A DNA stretch of 64,000 nt from Methylobacterium oryzae (GCF_021398735.1 NZ_CP090349.1:3553001-3617000); one strand, 5' to 3'; shown: positions 24,981 to 35,089, numbered from the stretch's first letter. Numbers and translations: made by a program. Notes: generated from the letters alone by a model not told the origin.

Positions 24981-25324
24981 AAGCTCCCATCGGCACGGCG
25001 CGTGCGGGTGGGACGCGTAACACGCGGCTGTTCTGTGTAACAACGTCTATCTTCGTGGATTGGAATTATTAAAACTCGACAGATTGCCGGATGCCTGAGT
25101 GAATAGAGGAAACATCTGGTGGAGCGTCCGGGAGCAGGGCGAGAAGTCATTCCGGATCCTGAATCCTACGGTGCCACGCCCGGGATCGGGCCGGCGGCCG
25201 CGCCGGATTTCCGCTCGCGCCAGGGTCCGTCGGCGCGTGTATGCTGGCGCTTCCTCGATTCGGAGCGCGGTGCGCGCGGCCGAACCCGTCCCCGCAGGAT
25301 CGCGGCAGGAGAGCCAGCGCCGCG
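24981..25324. other. Divergent promoter region, no gene
   Basis: These 344 bases separate the sigma-factor gene from the DUF3307 gene. About 25020-25100 is clearly more AT-rich than the neighbourhood and should contain the promoters. I find no obvious inverted repeat or supported open frame. Confidence 0.45.
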
Positions 25325-25720
25325 ATGCCGTCCGTCGATACGCTCGTCCCGGTGGGTGCCTTCGCGCTGCTGGTCCTGGCGTTCGCCGTGAAGCACCTCG
25401 CGGCGGACTTCTTCTTTCAGACCAACTGGATGGCGCAGGGCAAGCAGCGGTCGTCCGCCTGGCTCGCCCCCCTCTGCGCCCATACCGGCCTGCACGGCCT
25501 CGGCACGCTGCTGATCGCGCTGGCGGTGAAGCCGGCCCTGTGGTGGCTGGCGCTCGTCGATTTCGCGATCCACACGGGGATCGATCGCGGCAAGGTGCTG
25601 GTCGGTCGGCGGACGAGCCTGCCACCCACGGACGCCCGGTTCTGGTGGCTGATCGGCATCGACCAGTTCCTGCACCAGGTCACCCATCTGGGGCTCGCCG
25701 TGGTGCTGGCGGCGGCCTGA
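25325..25720 (+). CDS. DUF3307 family membrane protein
   Basis: A 131-residue inner-membrane protein with about four hydrophobic segments. The family pattern is visible: FAVKHLAADFFFQTNWMAQGK near residue 20, then LCAHTGLHGLGTLL, LVDFAIHTGIDRGKV and the C-terminal GIDQFLHQVTHLGLAVVL. Histidines and aspartates recur at helix ends. The biochemical function of the family is unknown. The start at 25325 gives the standard length. The gene converges with the SulP transporter. Confidence 0.8.
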   Translation: MPSVDTLVPVGAFALLVLAFAVKHLAADFFFQTNWMAQGKQRSSAWLAPLCAHTGLHGLGTLLIALAVKPALWWLALVDFAIHTGIDRGKVLVGRRTSLPPTDARFWWLIGIDQFLHQVTHLGLAVVLAAA

Positions 25721-25738
25721 CCCCTGACCGGGAGAGCC

Positions 25739-25754
25739 GGCGCCGCCGGGCGCC
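25739..25754. terminator. Short GC hairpin between convergent genes
   Basis: GGCGCC-GCCG-GGCGCC, a perfect 6-bp stem, sits between the DUF3307 and SulP stop codons. It is a plausible bidirectional terminator, but there is no T-run. Confidence 0.35.
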
Positions 25755-28010
25755 TCACTGCATCTCGGCCTCGAGCAGCCGGTTCGTGTCGGAGACCTTG
25801 CCGGCCAGTTCCAGGATCAGGAAGCGCTGGAAGGCGAGCGCGAGGTCCGGGCGCTCCCGCTCCATCCGCGCGAGGGCGGCGCGGTCGATGACGACCACCC
25901 GGCAGGGGCTCTCGGCGACGGCGGTGGCGGTGCGCCGGCCGCCCTGGACCAGCGCGATCTCGCCGATCACCGTGCCGGCCGTGGTGGTGCGCAGGCGCAG
26001 GTTGCCGCGGCCGGGGACCTCCATCTCGATGGAGACGAGGCCCTGCTCCAGGAAGTAGAGGGCATCGGCCGCCTCCCCCTGGCGCATCAGCGCCGCGCCC
26101 GCCGCGAGCTCGCGGACCGTCAGGTAGGGCGCGAAGTCGTCCGGGCCGAACGTGCTGCCGAGCCGGTCGGCCATGTGCCGGGCGAAGACGGCGACCTCCC
26201 CCGGGCCGGCGCCGCCGGCCTCCGCCAGGAGCGTCGCCTCGGCGGCGCGCAGGGCCTCGTCCAGCGTGTCGAGGATCCGGACACGCGGGTCGGCGGTGAG
26301 GCCGTTGCGGGTGATCAGCAGGCGCGCGACCGGATCCACGTGGACCAGCAGCACCTCGAAGCGCCGCTGCTCGGCGAGCTGGCCGACCTTGCGGAACGCG
26401 ATCAGCGCCGAGCTGTCGAGCCCCACGGTCTCGCGGAAATCCAGGATCAGGACGCGCAGATCCCCGGCCTCCGCGGCGGCCCGGCGGAAGATCGCCTGCG
26501 CGTTGAGGAAGAACAGGTAGCCCTGCAGGGTGTAGATCCGGGTCCGGCCGCCGGCCGCCTCGAGCCGCGCGGCGGCGTCGGGGCCGCGGATCACACTGCT
26601 GCGCCGGTCCGCCCCGGAGAGCGACCGGCGGATCGCGCCGATCTGCCCGTACTGGACCCCGAAGATCAGGATCGCCAGCAGGACGCCGACGAGGAAGCCC
26701 GTGGTGGCCCCGAAATACGCGGTGGCGGTGCACACGACCAGCGCGATGGCCGTCTCCCAGCCCGGCAGGGTCCGGCTGGCGACGCCGAGGTTGAACAGGA
26801 GCCCGATGCCGATGGCGATCAGGGCGCCGCCGGCCAGCGGGCGGGGCAGCAGCGCCAGGGGGCTCGCGCCGACGATGAGGAGCGCCGCCATGACCGCGAG
26901 GGTCAGCCACCAGCCGAGCCAGTGGCCGCCGCCGATGTTGTGCAGCAGCAGCGTCGAGGTCCGGCCGAAGCCCATCGCGGAGCTGCCGAACACGCTGCCG
27001 ACCAGGTTGGTGGCGCCCGAGGCGACGAACATCCGGTCGATGTCGAGGTCGCGCCGGATCTCCAGCTCGACGCTCACCACGTAGAGGATCTGGATGATCA
27101 CCGCCACGACGACCAGGGTGGCGATCTTGGGCCAGATCGGCAGGAGCAGGTGCGGATCGAAGGCCGTCAGGCTGCCGATGGCGGGCGGCCGCAGCAGCGT
27201 GCCCGTCGGCAGCGGCTCGATCAGCCATCCCGATGCCTGCCCAGCCGCGACGCTGGTGCCCGTCCAGGCCAGCCCGAGATGGACCACCGCGAGGCTCGAC
27301 AGGATCACCGTCGGGTAGGTCCCCCAGTGCCGGACGATCCGGGGGAGGTAGAAGGCGCAGAACCCGATCACGAGGGTCAGGGCGATGCGCGCGAGCGCCC
27401 CGGCATCGATCCGGCCCGGATCGAGGTTCGCCGGATCGACGGCGTGGAGCAGGGCCGCGAGCGGGTCGTCGACATGGCCGCCGATCTGCACGCCGCTGCG
27501 CAGGAACAGCAGGCCGACGCCGCCGAGGAAGCCGGCGAGCACCGGGTAGGGCAGGAGCTGCACCAGCAGGGAGGCCCGCAGGGTGCCGAGCAGCGCGAAG
27601 ATCACGCCGGTAGCGAAGGTCGAGACGCCGCAGGCGACGAGCACGAGCTGGCCGACCGTCTCCGGATCGGTGACGCCCGCGGCCTCGAGCTGCCCGGCGA
27701 CCGCCGCGGCGATCGCCGCCTGCACGATCGCGGCCGCGCCGATGAAGGACAGCGAGATCCGCGCGGTGCGGCGGAGCGCGATGAAGACGAGGCTGCCCAG
27801 CACGTAGGCCGCGAGCAGCGCCGACAGGCCGGCCGCGCGGCTCTCCACCAGCGGCCCCGAGAAGATGAGCTGGGAGTAGCTGATGAGGTCGAGGAGCAGG
27901 ACCATCACGGTGACGGCCGCCGCCGCTCCGATGCGGGCCCCGCGCAGGATCGCCGCGCGGCCGCCGGCCGGGGATGCGGTCCCGGCGGACGTCAGGTCGG
28001 TTGTCGTCAT
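25755..28010 (-). CDS. SulP family anion transporter fused to STAS and cyclic-nucleotide-binding domains
   Basis: A 751-residue membrane transporter. Residues 20-430 hold the SulP core with about 12-14 helices (LLDLISYSQLIFSGPL, then ASGATNLVGSVFGSSAMGF, and FFGATTGFLVGVLLAI-like end). A STAS domain follows (TYTLQGYLFF-type start, VLILDFRETVGLDSSALIAF). The last 150 residues are a cNMP-binding fold (GAALMRQGEAADALYFLEQG, GTVIGEIALVQGGRRTATAVAE). It probably moves sulfate, bicarbonate or an organic anion under control of a nucleotide signal. I prefer the ATG at 28010 (MTTTDL) over 28091. The nearby sulfonate operon makes sulfate-related transport tempting but unproven. Confidence 0.88.
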   Translation of the reverse strand: MTTTDLTSAGTASPAGGRAAILRGARIGAAAAVTVMVLLLDLISYSQLIFSGPLVESRAAGLSALLAAYVLGSLVFIALRRTARISLSFIGAAAIVQAAIAAAVAGQLEAAGVTDPETVGQLVLVACGVSTFATGVIFALLGTLRASLLVQLLPYPVLAGFLGGVGLLFLRSGVQIGGHVDDPLAALLHAVDPANLDPGRIDAGALARIALTLVIGFCAFYLPRIVRHWGTYPTVILSSLAVVHLGLAWTGTSVAAGQASGWLIEPLPTGTLLRPPAIGSLTAFDPHLLLPIWPKIATLVVVAVIIQILYVVSVELEIRRDLDIDRMFVASGATNLVGSVFGSSAMGFGRTSTLLLHNIGGGHWLGWWLTLAVMAALLIVGASPLALLPRPLAGGALIAIGIGLLFNLGVASRTLPGWETAIALVVCTATAYFGATTGFLVGVLLAILIFGVQYGQIGAIRRSLSGADRRSSVIRGPDAAARLEAAGGRTRIYTLQGYLFFLNAQAIFRRAAAEAGDLRVLILDFRETVGLDSSALIAFRKVGQLAEQRRFEVLLVHVDPVARLLITRNGLTADPRVRILDTLDEALRAAEATLLAEAGGAGPGEVAVFARHMADRLGSTFGPDDFAPYLTVRELAAGAALMRQGEAADALYFLEQGLVSIEMEVPGRGNLRLRTTTAGTVIGEIALVQGGRRTATAVAESPCRVVVIDRAALARMERERPDLALAFQRFLILELAGKVSDTNRLLEAEMQ

Positions 28011-28257
28011 CGGCACGGTACCCGCGTCTCGAAATCCCGATGGGCGCGGAGATCGCAGATCCCGGTGCAGATCCCGTGCGATCACGTGCACGGATCGTCG
28101 CCGAATCGCAGGACCTGACCTTGGCCACGCCAGTTCTCAACCGATGGCAGGCGCCGGCTTAAATTATCGTGCAGGCCGCTTCCGCGCGGCAGCATTGTGG
28201 GATCGCCGCGCCGTCGGGGGCTCCCGGGTCGCGGCCGCCGCGACGGGCGTTCGGCCC

Positions 28258-28527
28258 TCAGCGCGCCTCGCTGACGCGCTTGGTCGCCCGCTGCTCCTTC
28301 TTGTAGGCGGTGATCGCCGCCGAGCAGTTCGGGGAGAGCTTCTTGAGGTTGGCCTTGAAGCAGGCCTCGACCTCCGGGCCGCCCGGCGCGTAGGCGCTGC
28401 AGAAATCCATGTAGTCGCCGGTGCAGTACTGCTTGAGGGCTTCCCGGGCCGGGGATTGCTCCGCGAAGGCCGCGGCGGGGCCGAGGCACAGACCGATGGC
28501 CAGGAGGGCCGTCTTGGTCGAAGTCAT
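28258..28527 (-). CDS. Small secreted cysteine-containing protein
   Basis: An 89-residue protein with a clear signal peptide (ALLAIGLCLGPAAAFA, cut before EQSP). The mature part carries four cysteines in CTGDYMDFCSAY, EACFKANL and SPNCSAAI, a pattern that can form two disulfides. Similar small Cys-repeat proteins occur widely in Rhizobiales, with unknown function. It lies 141 bp downstream of ssuD on the same strand. Confidence 0.7.
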   Translation of the reverse strand: MTSTKTALLAIGLCLGPAAAFAEQSPAREALKQYCTGDYMDFCSAYAPGGPEVEACFKANLKKLSPNCSAAITAYKKEQRATKRVSEAR

Positions 28528-28668
28528 CGAAATCCTACGCTCGTCCAGGCCGCGCGAGCGGGTCGCGCGGCGATGGGCGGTGCGGATGGGCGCCAAGGAT
28601 GGCATGACCATGACGCCCGGGCTGCCCGAACGCAGATCAGCCATGCCCCGTGCCGGCGGGGCCGCCGG

Positions 28669-29844
28669 TCAGTGCGCGCTGACGCGGCGGGTCGGCACGA
28701 GGTCGTTGGCGATGATCTCGCCGAACGGGCCGTCGTTGCGGGCATTGCCGGCCGGCCGCCCGGTCGTGGCGCGCAGCGGCAGCTTCGGGAAGACCAGCTC
28801 AGCGAACCGGTAGGCCTCCTCCAGGTGCGGGTAGCCCGAGAGGATGAAGCGGTCGATCCCGAGATCGATGTACTCCTTCATCCGGTCGGCGACCTGGTCG
28901 GCCGAGCCGACCAGCGCCGTCCCGGCGCCGCCGCGGACGAGGCCGACGCCGGCCCAGAGGTTCGGCGCCACCACGAGCTTGTCGCGGCTGCCGCCGTGGA
29001 GCGCCATCATGCGGCTCTGGCCGACGGAATCCTGCCGCTTCAGGGTCTCCTGCGCCTTGGCGATAGTGGCGTCGTCGAGCTTCGAGATCAGCTGCTCGGC
29101 GGCCTCCCAGGCCGCGGCCTCGGTCTCGCGGGCGATGACGTGCAGGCGGATGCCGTACGAGAAGGTCTTGCCCTTCGCCTCGGCGGCCTCCCGGGCGGCG
29201 GCGATCTTCTCGGCGACCTGCGCCGGGGGCTCGCCCCAGGTGAGGTAGACGTCGCAATGCTCGGCCGCGACCGCCATGCCGGCCGCCGACGAGCCGCCGA
29301 AATAGAGCGGCGGGTAGGGCTTCTGCACCGGCGGGAAGATCAGCCGGCCGTTCTCGGTGCGCAGGTGATCGCCCCGGAAGGTCACGGTCTCGCCCGCGAG
29401 CAGGCCGCGCCAGATCGTCAGGAACTCGTCGGTGACGGCGTAGCGTTCGTCGTGGGACAGGAACACGCCGTCGCCGGCGAGTTCCACCGGGTCGCCGCCG
29501 GTGACGACGTTGATCAGGAGGCGCCCGTCCGAGATCCGGTCGAGGGTCGCGGTCATGCGGGCCGCCGCGGAGGGCTCCATCAGGCCCGGCCGCACCGCCA
29601 CGAGGAAGCGCAGCTGCTTGGTCAGCGGCGCCAGCGCCGAGGCGACGATCCAGGAATCCTCGCAGGAGCGTCCGGTGGGCAGCAGCACGCCGTAATAGCC
29701 GAGCTCGTCCGCCCCCTGCGCGATCTGCCGGAGATAGCTGAGCGAGACGTCCCGGGCCCCCTCCCGCGCGCCGAGATAGCGGCCGTCGCCGTGGGTCGGC
29801 AGGAACCAGAGGACGTCGGCGCGTCCGTCATTGGCTGCTGTCAT
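28669..29844 (-). CDS. ssuD: FMNH2-dependent alkanesulfonate monooxygenase
   Basis: SsuD cleaves alkanesulfonates with reduced FMN and oxygen, releasing an aldehyde and sulfite for sulfur assimilation. The 391-residue protein opens with [15 protein letters not shown] and has the luciferase-like core: [19 protein letters not shown] (with the active-site Cys region), [26 protein letters not shown], and near the end [12 protein letters not shown]. Length matches E. coli SsuD (381 aa). It is the last gene of a run on the minus strand. Reduced FMN would come from SsuE encoded at the other end. Confidence 0.95.
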   Translation of the reverse strand: MTAANDGRADVLWFLPTHGDGRYLGAREGARDVSLSYLRQIAQGADELGYYGVLLPTGRSCEDSWIVASALAPLTKQLRFLVAVRPGLMEPSAAARMTATLDRISDGRLLINVVTGGDPVELAGDGVFLSHDERYAVTDEFLTIWRGLLAGETVTFRGDHLRTENGRLIFPPVQKPYPPLYFGGSSAAGMAVAAEHCDVYLTWGEPPAQVAEKIAAAREAAEAKGKTFSYGIRLHVIARETEAAAWEAAEQLISKLDDATIAKAQETLKRQDSVGQSRMMALHGGSRDKLVVAPNLWAGVGLVRGGAGTALVGSADQVADRMKEYIDLGIDRFILSGYPHLEEAYRFAELVFPKLPLRATTGRPAGNARNDGPFGEIIANDLVPTRRVSAH

Positions 29845-29961
29845 CGGAATCTCCTGTGCGGCCCGGTGGCCGGATGCGGAAAAGCCGGACCCGACTGCGC
29901 GGATCCGGTGATCGTCGAGAGCTAGGGCGGGCCGCCGCTTCCGGGAAACGGCGGCCCGCGT

Positions 29962-30849
29962 TCAGGCGGTTGGCTGCGATCCGAGCAGGTGATCGAGGAT
30001 GCGGCCCTCGAGGCGGGCGAGGTCCGGATCCCCGCGCCGGCGCGGCCGCGGCACGTCGACCCGCAGGTCGAGGGCGATCCGGCCGGCCTCGACCACGAGG
30101 ATGCGGTCGGCCAGCGCCACGGCCTCGGCGACGTCGTGCGTGACGAGGAGCGCGGTGAACCCCTGCCCCCGCCAGATCCGCTCGATCAGGTCCTGCATGC
30201 CGATCCGGGTCAGGGCGTCGAGGGCGCCCAGCGGCTCGTCGAGGGCGAGCAGGCCCGGCCGGCTCACCAGCGCCCGGGCCAGGGCCACGCGCTGGCGCTG
30301 GCCGCCCGACAGGGTGGCGGGCCACTGCCCGGCCTTGTCGGCGAGGCCGACCTCGGCGAGCGCCGCGAGCGCCCGCTCCCGGCGCTCGGCCCGGGAGCCG
30401 TGCCCCGACAGGCCGACCGCCACGTTGTCGACGACCCGCGCCCAGGGCAGCAGCCGCGGCTCCTGGAACATGATCCGCTTCGGCGGCTCGGACCGGCGCG
30501 GGGAGCGTTCCGGCCCCTCCAGGTCGATCCGCCCGCCCGTGGGCGTGTCGAGCCCGAGGATGAGGCGCAGCAGGGTGCTCTTGCCGCAGCCGGAGCGGCC
30601 GACCACCGCGGTGAACCCGCCGGCCGGCAGGAACAGGTTCAGGCCCTCGATGACGGCGGTGCCGTCGAAGCTCTTGTCCAGGTCGCGGACGGTGACGGCG
30701 ATCCCTCGGGCCGGCGGCGAGGGAGGCGAATCCGCGGGCAGATCCGTGGGCAGATCCGCTTGCCTGTGCCCCGGGGCGGGGCCGGGCGCCGGGCGCGGGT
30801 CCGTGCCCGGGTCGGGAAGCGCCTCGCGGCGGACGGCGTCGAGCAGCAT
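29962..30849 (-). CDS. ssuB: Sulfonate ABC transporter ATP-binding protein
   Basis: A 295-residue ATPase that energises sulfonate import. Walker A is [10 protein letters not shown], the Q-loop is [11 protein letters not shown], the signature is [15 protein letters not shown], Walker B is [13 protein letters not shown] and the switch His is in [13 protein letters not shown]. The first 50 residues are a Pro-rich extension (repeated [16 protein letters not shown] units) absent from E. coli SsuB (255 aa). The start at 30849 shares its first base with the ssuC stop, so translation is coupled. The gap to ssuD is 117 bp. Confidence 0.93.
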   Translation of the reverse strand: MLLDAVRREALPDPGTDPRPAPGPAPGHRQADLPTDLPADSPPSPPARGIAVTVRDLDKSFDGTAVIEGLNLFLPAGGFTAVVGRSGCGKSTLLRLILGLDTPTGGRIDLEGPERSPRRSEPPKRIMFQEPRLLPWARVVDNVAVGLSGHGSRAERRERALAALAEVGLADKAGQWPATLSGGQRQRVALARALVSRPGLLALDEPLGALDALTRIGMQDLIERIWRGQGFTALLVTHDVAEAVALADRILVVEAGRIALDLRVDVPRPRRRGDPDLARLEGRILDHLLGSQPTA

Positions 30850-31631
30850 CAGGCGCTCCTGTAGGCGGGGTTCCAGGCGAGGCAGGCGCGCTCGAGCTGG
30901 CGGGTCAGGGCGTCGGCGAACTTGCCGAGGGCGGCGTAGATCAGGATCGCCAGCACGACGACGTCGACCAGCATGAACTCCCGGGCCTGCATGGCCATGT
31001 AGCCGAGCCCCGACGAGGCCGAGATCGTCTCGGCGACGATCAGCGTCAGCCACATGATGCCCAGCGCGTAGCGCAGGCCCACGAAGATCGACGGCAGGGC
31101 GCCCGGCAGCACCACGCGGGTGAACAGCTCGGTGCGGGACATGCCGTAGACCCGGCCCATCTCCACGAGGCCCGGATCCACCGAGCGGATGCCGTGCAGG
31201 GTGTTGGCGTAGATCGGGAAGAACACGCCGAGCGCCACGAGGAACAGCTTGGCCTCCTCGCCGATGCCGAACCACAGGATCACCAGCGGGATCAGCGACA
31301 GGTGGGGCACGTTGCGCACCATCTGCACCGAGGTGTCGGTGAGCCGCTCCGACAGGCGCGACAGGCCGTTGGCGAGGCCGAGCCCGAAGCCGATGCCGCC
31401 GCCGATCACGAAGCCCGCCAGCGCCCGCAGGGTGCTGACGCCGAGATTGGTCCAGAGCTCCCCGGTCCGCCCGGCCTCCCAGCCGGCCCGGACGACGTCG
31501 AGGGGCGCCGGCATGAAGCGGTTCGAGACGAGGCCGGCCGAGACCGCGGCCTGCCAGCCGAGCAGGATGGCGGCCGGCAGCAGCCAGGGCACCGCGGAGT
31601 CGCGCAGGCGAACGAGCTTCGAGGGGCGCAT
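30849..31631 (-). CDS. ssuC: Sulfonate ABC transporter permease
   Basis: The membrane channel of the importer, 260 residues with about six helices. The BPD-type permease EAA loop is seen as [20 protein letters not shown] followed by [14 protein letters not shown]. The [20 protein letters not shown] and [19 protein letters not shown] segments are typical of SsuC/TauC. It overlaps both the ssuA stop and the ssuB start by one base, the arrangement of a tightly coupled operon. Confidence 0.93.
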   Translation of the reverse strand: MRPSKLVRLRDSAVPWLLPAAILLGWQAAVSAGLVSNRFMPAPLDVVRAGWEAGRTGELWTNLGVSTLRALAGFVIGGGIGFGLGLANGLSRLSERLTDTSVQMVRNVPHLSLIPLVILWFGIGEEAKLFLVALGVFFPIYANTLHGIRSVDPGLVEMGRVYGMSRTELFTRVVLPGALPSIFVGLRYALGIMWLTLIVAETISASSGLGYMAMQAREFMLVDVVVLAILIYAALGKFADALTRQLERACLAWNPAYRSA

Positions 31632-32674
31632 CAGCGGTTCTCCGTCCGCTTCTCGGACTTGAGGGCGTCCGCGGGCCGGGGGGGCGTCCAGACCGCGTCG
31701 GCGACCCGGACGGGCTTCGGCAGGAGCCCGAGACGGTGGAAGCTGTCGGCGACCTTCTGCTGGTCGGCGATCGCGGCCGCGTCGAGGGGCGCGACGCCGT
31801 AGGACAGGCGGCCGAGCGCCACGGCGAGGACCGGCGCGGGGATGCCCACCGAGGGCGCCAGTTCCGCCGCCACGGCGTCGGCATGGCCCTCGGCCCAGGC
31901 GTCGATCTCCCCGATCGCCTGCAGCACGGCCGAGACGATCGCGGGGCTGGTGTCGGTGAAGCCGCGCCAGGACAGGTAGAACTGGCGGTTGGGGGCGAGC
32001 GCGTGCCCGTCGACCCCGCGCCCGTCGACCAGGACCCGGGCGCCCGTGGCGCGCTCGGCGGCGGCCTGGAACGGGTCCCAGATCACCCAGGCATCGACGG
32101 AGCCGCGCACGAAGGCGGCGTTGGCGTCGGCCGGCGCCAGATAGGCGAGCGTCACCGCGTCGTAGGGGACGCCCGCCTGCTCCAGGGCGCGCACCAGCAG
32201 GTAGTGGACGTTCGATCCCTTGTTGAGGGCGACGGTCTTGCCGCGCAGGTCGGCGACGCTGCGGATCGGGCTGTCCTTGGGCACGAGGATCGCCTCGCCC
32301 CGCGGCGCCGGCGGCTCGGCGGCCACGTAGCGCAGCTCCGGGCTCGCGGCCTGGGCGAAGATCGGCGGCGCCTCGCCGGCCGAGCCGAGATCGATCGCCC
32401 CGGCATTCAGCGCCTCCAGGAGCGGCGGGCCGGACGGGAACTCGGACCACGCCACCGCGGTGCCGAAGGGCTGGAGGGCCTTCTCCAAGGTGCCGCGGGC
32501 CTTCAGCAGCACGAGGGACCCGTATTTCTGGTAGCCGATCCGGATGCTGCCGGCCGCGCGGGCCGGCCGCAGCAGCGCGGCCGCCGCGAGGCCGAGGCCG
32601 GCGGACAGGAGGAGGCGGCGGTTCGGGGCGCCGTCGGATGACAGGGACAGCGCGCGGGGCGATCGGTCGGTCAT
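31631..32674 (-). CDS. ssuA: Sulfonate ABC transporter substrate-binding protein (copy 1)
   Basis: A 347-residue periplasmic binding protein. The signal sequence contains [17 protein letters not shown], and the mature chain starts near [20 protein letters not shown]. Further family blocks are [49 protein letters not shown] and [11 protein letters not shown]. It delivers sulfonates to SsuBC. A second paralogue precedes it by 19 bp, and the two differ in N-terminus and ligand-site residues. The twin-arginine pair before the hydrophobic core could direct it to Tat. Confidence 0.92.
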   Translation of the reverse strand: MTDRSPRALSLSSDGAPNRRLLLSAGLGLAAAALLRPARAAGSIRIGYQKYGSLVLLKARGTLEKALQPFGTAVAWSEFPSGPPLLEALNAGAIDLGSAGEAPPIFAQAASPELRYVAAEPPAPRGEAILVPKDSPIRSVADLRGKTVALNKGSNVHYLLVRALEQAGVPYDAVTLAYLAPADANAAFVRGSVDAWVIWDPFQAAAERATGARVLVDGRGVDGHALAPNRQFYLSWRGFTDTSPAIVSAVLQAIGEIDAWAEGHADAVAAELAPSVGIPAPVLAVALGRLSYGVAPLDAAAIADQQKVADSFHRLGLLPKPVRVADAVWTPPRPADALKSEKRTENR

Positions 32675-32692
32675 GGCTCTCTGCGGTCGGTC

Positions 32693-33676
32693 TCAACCGT
32701 TGCGGGCGGGGGGCGTCCAGACCGCGTCGGCGATGCGGATCGGCTTGGGGATCAGCTTCAGGGCGTGGAAGCGGTCGGCGACCCGCTGCTGCTCGGCGGC
32801 GACGCGGTCGGTCATCGGTCCGATCACGTAGTCGGTCCGGTCCACCGCCCGCCGCGTCGCGGCCAGCGGCACGCCGGTGCCCTGCGACAGGAGGTCCGCC
32901 ACCGCGCCGCGATTCTGCGTGCACCAGGCCGCCACCTCGCCCAGGGCGTCGATCGCCGCGGTGAGGACCGGGGCCCGGCTCTCCGCGAAGGGCCGGCTCG
33001 CCAGGAAGAAGTTGTTCTGCGGGGTGACGTCGGTGGCGCGCACCAGCACGCGCACGCCCTCCCCCTGCTCGGCGATGGCGAAGTACGGGTCCCAGATCGT
33101 CCAGGCGTCGATGCTGCCCCGGGCGAAGGCGGCCGCGGCGTCCGCGGGCGCCAGCGTCACCGGCTCGATGTCGGCGTAGCTCAGGCCGGCCTTCTCCAGC
33201 GCCGCGATGGTCAGGTTATGGGAGCTCGACGCCTTGGCGAAGGCGACGCGCTTGCCCTTGAGCTCGGCGAGGCTGCGGATCTCCGAGCCCTTCGGCAGCA
33301 AGATCCCGGCGCCGGAGCCGCCGGCCTCCTGGGCGGCCGCGTAGACGAGGTTGGAGCGCGCGGCCTGGGCGAAGATCGGCGGGGCGTCGCCGGTCTGGCC
33401 GAGATCGATCCCGTCCAGCGACAGGGCCTCCAGCAGCGGCGGCCCGAAGGAGAACTCGACCCAGCGCACCGCGTATCCGAGGGGCTCCAGGCGCTTCTCG
33501 ATGATCTTCTGCTGCTTGGCGACGACCAGGATGCCGTTCTTCTGGTAGCCGATCCGCAGCACGCCGGGCTCGGCCGCCCGGGCGCCCGGGACGAGGGCCG
33601 ACGCGAGGGCTGGTGCTAGGGGCAGGGCCGCGAGGGCGGCCAGCAGGGCGCGACGGTCGAGCATCGGCCGGCTCAC
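32693..33676 (-). CDS. Sulfonate ABC transporter substrate-binding protein (copy 2)
   Basis: A 327-residue paralogue of the preceding binding protein. Its leader is LDRRALLAALAALPLAPALA and the mature chain begins LRIGYQKNGILVVAKQQ. It shares the blocks [50 protein letters not shown] and SIDAWTIWDPYF, with moderate identity overall. The GTG at 33676 overlaps the ssuE stop (GTGA); an ATG at 33664 is an alternative. Two binding proteins serving one permease would widen the range of sulfonates taken up. Confidence 0.9.
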   Translation of the reverse strand: MSRPMLDRRALLAALAALPLAPALASALVPGARAAEPGVLRIGYQKNGILVVAKQQKIIEKRLEPLGYAVRWVEFSFGPPLLEALSLDGIDLGQTGDAPPIFAQAARSNLVYAAAQEAGGSGAGILLPKGSEIRSLAELKGKRVAFAKASSSHNLTIAALEKAGLSYADIEPVTLAPADAAAAFARGSIDAWTIWDPYFAIAEQGEGVRVLVRATDVTPQNNFFLASRPFAESRAPVLTAAIDALGEVAAWCTQNRGAVADLLSQGTGVPLAATRRAVDRTDYVIGPMTDRVAAEQQRVADRFHALKLIPKPIRIADAVWTPPARNG

Positions 33677-34245
33677 TCGGCGGCGGCGAGGGTGAGCGGC
33701 GCCGCGGCCGCCCGGTGCACGAGCAGCGCGGCGAGCTGCCCGCCGGCCTCGCGGGCGCGGGCGCGCACTCCGGCCTCGGTCAGCGCGCCGTCGCTAAAAT
33801 CTGGATCGGAGGCGTAGACCGCGGTCGGGATCTGGAGCGCCCCGAAGAAGCCGAAGAGCGGCCGGAACGCGTGCTCGACCACGAGGGCGTGGCGCGCGCC
33901 GCCGCCCGTGGCCACGATCGCCACGGGCTTCCCGGCGAGCGCCCCCGGATCGACCAGGTCGAACAGGTGCTTGAACAGGCCGGTATAGGCGCCCTTGTAG
34001 ACCGGCGAGCCGACGACCAGCCCGTCCGCCTCCTCGATGGCCGCGAGCACGCCGCGCGCGGCCGGCGCGAGCTGGTCGCGGGTCCAGGCGGCGCCGAGGC
34101 CGGTCCCGGCATCGACGAAATCGAGGATCTCCGCGTCGAGGGCAGCCTGGGCGCTGGCCTCGCGGAGCACGGCATCCACCAGCGTGCGGGTCTTCGAGGG
34201 CCGCTGCACGTTGGCGCTCAGCCCGACGAGTCTCGGTCGTGTCAT
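33673..34245 (-). CDS. ssuE: NAD(P)H-dependent FMN reductase
   Basis: SsuE supplies reduced FMN to the monooxygenase SsuD. The 190-residue flavodoxin-like protein has LSANVQRPSKTRTLVDAVL near the start, which binds the FMN phosphate, then GLVVGSPVYKGAYTGLFKHLFDLV and VAIVATGGGARHALVVEHAFRPLF. Length matches E. coli SsuE (191 aa). It is the first gene of the operon, so the sulfur-starvation promoter should lie just upstream of 34245. Confidence 0.93.
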   Translation of the reverse strand: MTRPRLVGLSANVQRPSKTRTLVDAVLREASAQAALDAEILDFVDAGTGLGAAWTRDQLAPAARGVLAAIEEADGLVVGSPVYKGAYTGLFKHLFDLVDPGALAGKPVAIVATGGGARHALVVEHAFRPLFGFFGALQIPTAVYASDPDFSDGALTEAGVRARAREAGGQLAALLVHRAAAAPLTLAAAE

Positions 34246-34726
34246 TCCGGATGCCTTGCTGTGAGACAGGATGACGGACCGCCCCGTCTCCGAAGAGCGG
34301 AGGTTGCGCGGCCGGACATCCGAACAGGCCGCTAGAATTGATGGCTGCGACTTCCGCCGTCAATGAAACGACGTTCCCAATTGCCCGGTGAAGGAAAAAT
34401 GTTCTCCCCGAAATCGGGCGTCCAATATGGACTTTCATCTCGACCGTCGCGCGGGATGGGCGCGAGATCTTGCGTGCCGGCGGTTCATTCGCGCGAGAGG
34501 CGGGGTTTTATTCTCTCGGCGCGCCCGGCGGGAGAAGCGTGTTCTCGGTACGTGGGCGGACCTGGAACCGAATCGCCAAGCCCGGGATCCGGGGCGGCGG
34601 GGAGTCCGGCGCGACCGGAACGCCGCCCGCGCCGACACCCTCGCGGTCGTCAGCGTCGTCGTCGCAGCCGTCATCGCCGCCGCCCTCGACGACGCGCCCG
34701 GGCGGCTCCGGATCGGAAGGCGGTGC
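34246..34726. other. Region upstream of the ssu operon, no gene
   Basis: These 481 bases lie between the ssuE start and the 3' end of a small hypothetical gene. Bases 34320-34450 are more AT-rich than average and should hold the operon promoter and any sulfur-responsive regulator site. The rest is GC-rich. No open frame has coding character. Confidence 0.5.
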
Positions 34727-35089
34727 CTACTTGCGGACGAGGAGGTGCTGCACGGTGCCGTCGTCGCCGTACTTGGTCCACATCTGCGCGCAGGCCTCCT
34801 CGGGACGCTCGCGGAGCTGCGCCAGCTCCGCGTCGAGGTCGTGCTGCAGGGCGACCGAGCGCTTCTTCGTGAAGAAGTCCGCGTGGTTCAGATGGTTCTC
34901 GCGCGAGAACTGACGGAAGCGCTCCGTGTCGATCCGGACGGCCGGACAGTGTCTCGCGGCCAGATCGGCCTCGATCCCCGGGCGGAGCGCCGGAATGTCC
35001 TTCTGCAAGGACGAGCGACGGGCTTCGGCCCAGGTGCCGAACACGGCCCAGGCCAGTGCGGCCGCCACGAGAGGAGCAAATCTATTCAT
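34727..35089 (-). CDS. Small exported hypothetical protein
   Basis: A 120-residue protein I do not recognise. The N-terminus MNRFAPLVAAALAWAVFGTWA is a signal peptide, and the mature part is charged and helical, with one Cys pair (RHCPAVR and EEACAQMW). It ends TVQHLLVRK. The ATG at 35089 has GAGGAG nine bases upstream. It stands alone between the ssu operon and the kaiC-kinase pair. Confidence 0.6.
   Translation of the reverse strand: MNRFAPLVAAALAWAVFGTWAEARRSSLQKDIPALRPGIEADLAARHCPAVRIDTERFRQFSRENHLNHADFFTKKRSVALQHDLDAELAQLRERPEEACAQMWTKYGDDGTVQHLLVRK

Noticed and set aside
26175..28118. A 647-codon plus-strand open frame
   Set aside because: It lies opposite the SulP gene, is rich in Arg, Asp, Glu and Gln, and has no domain.
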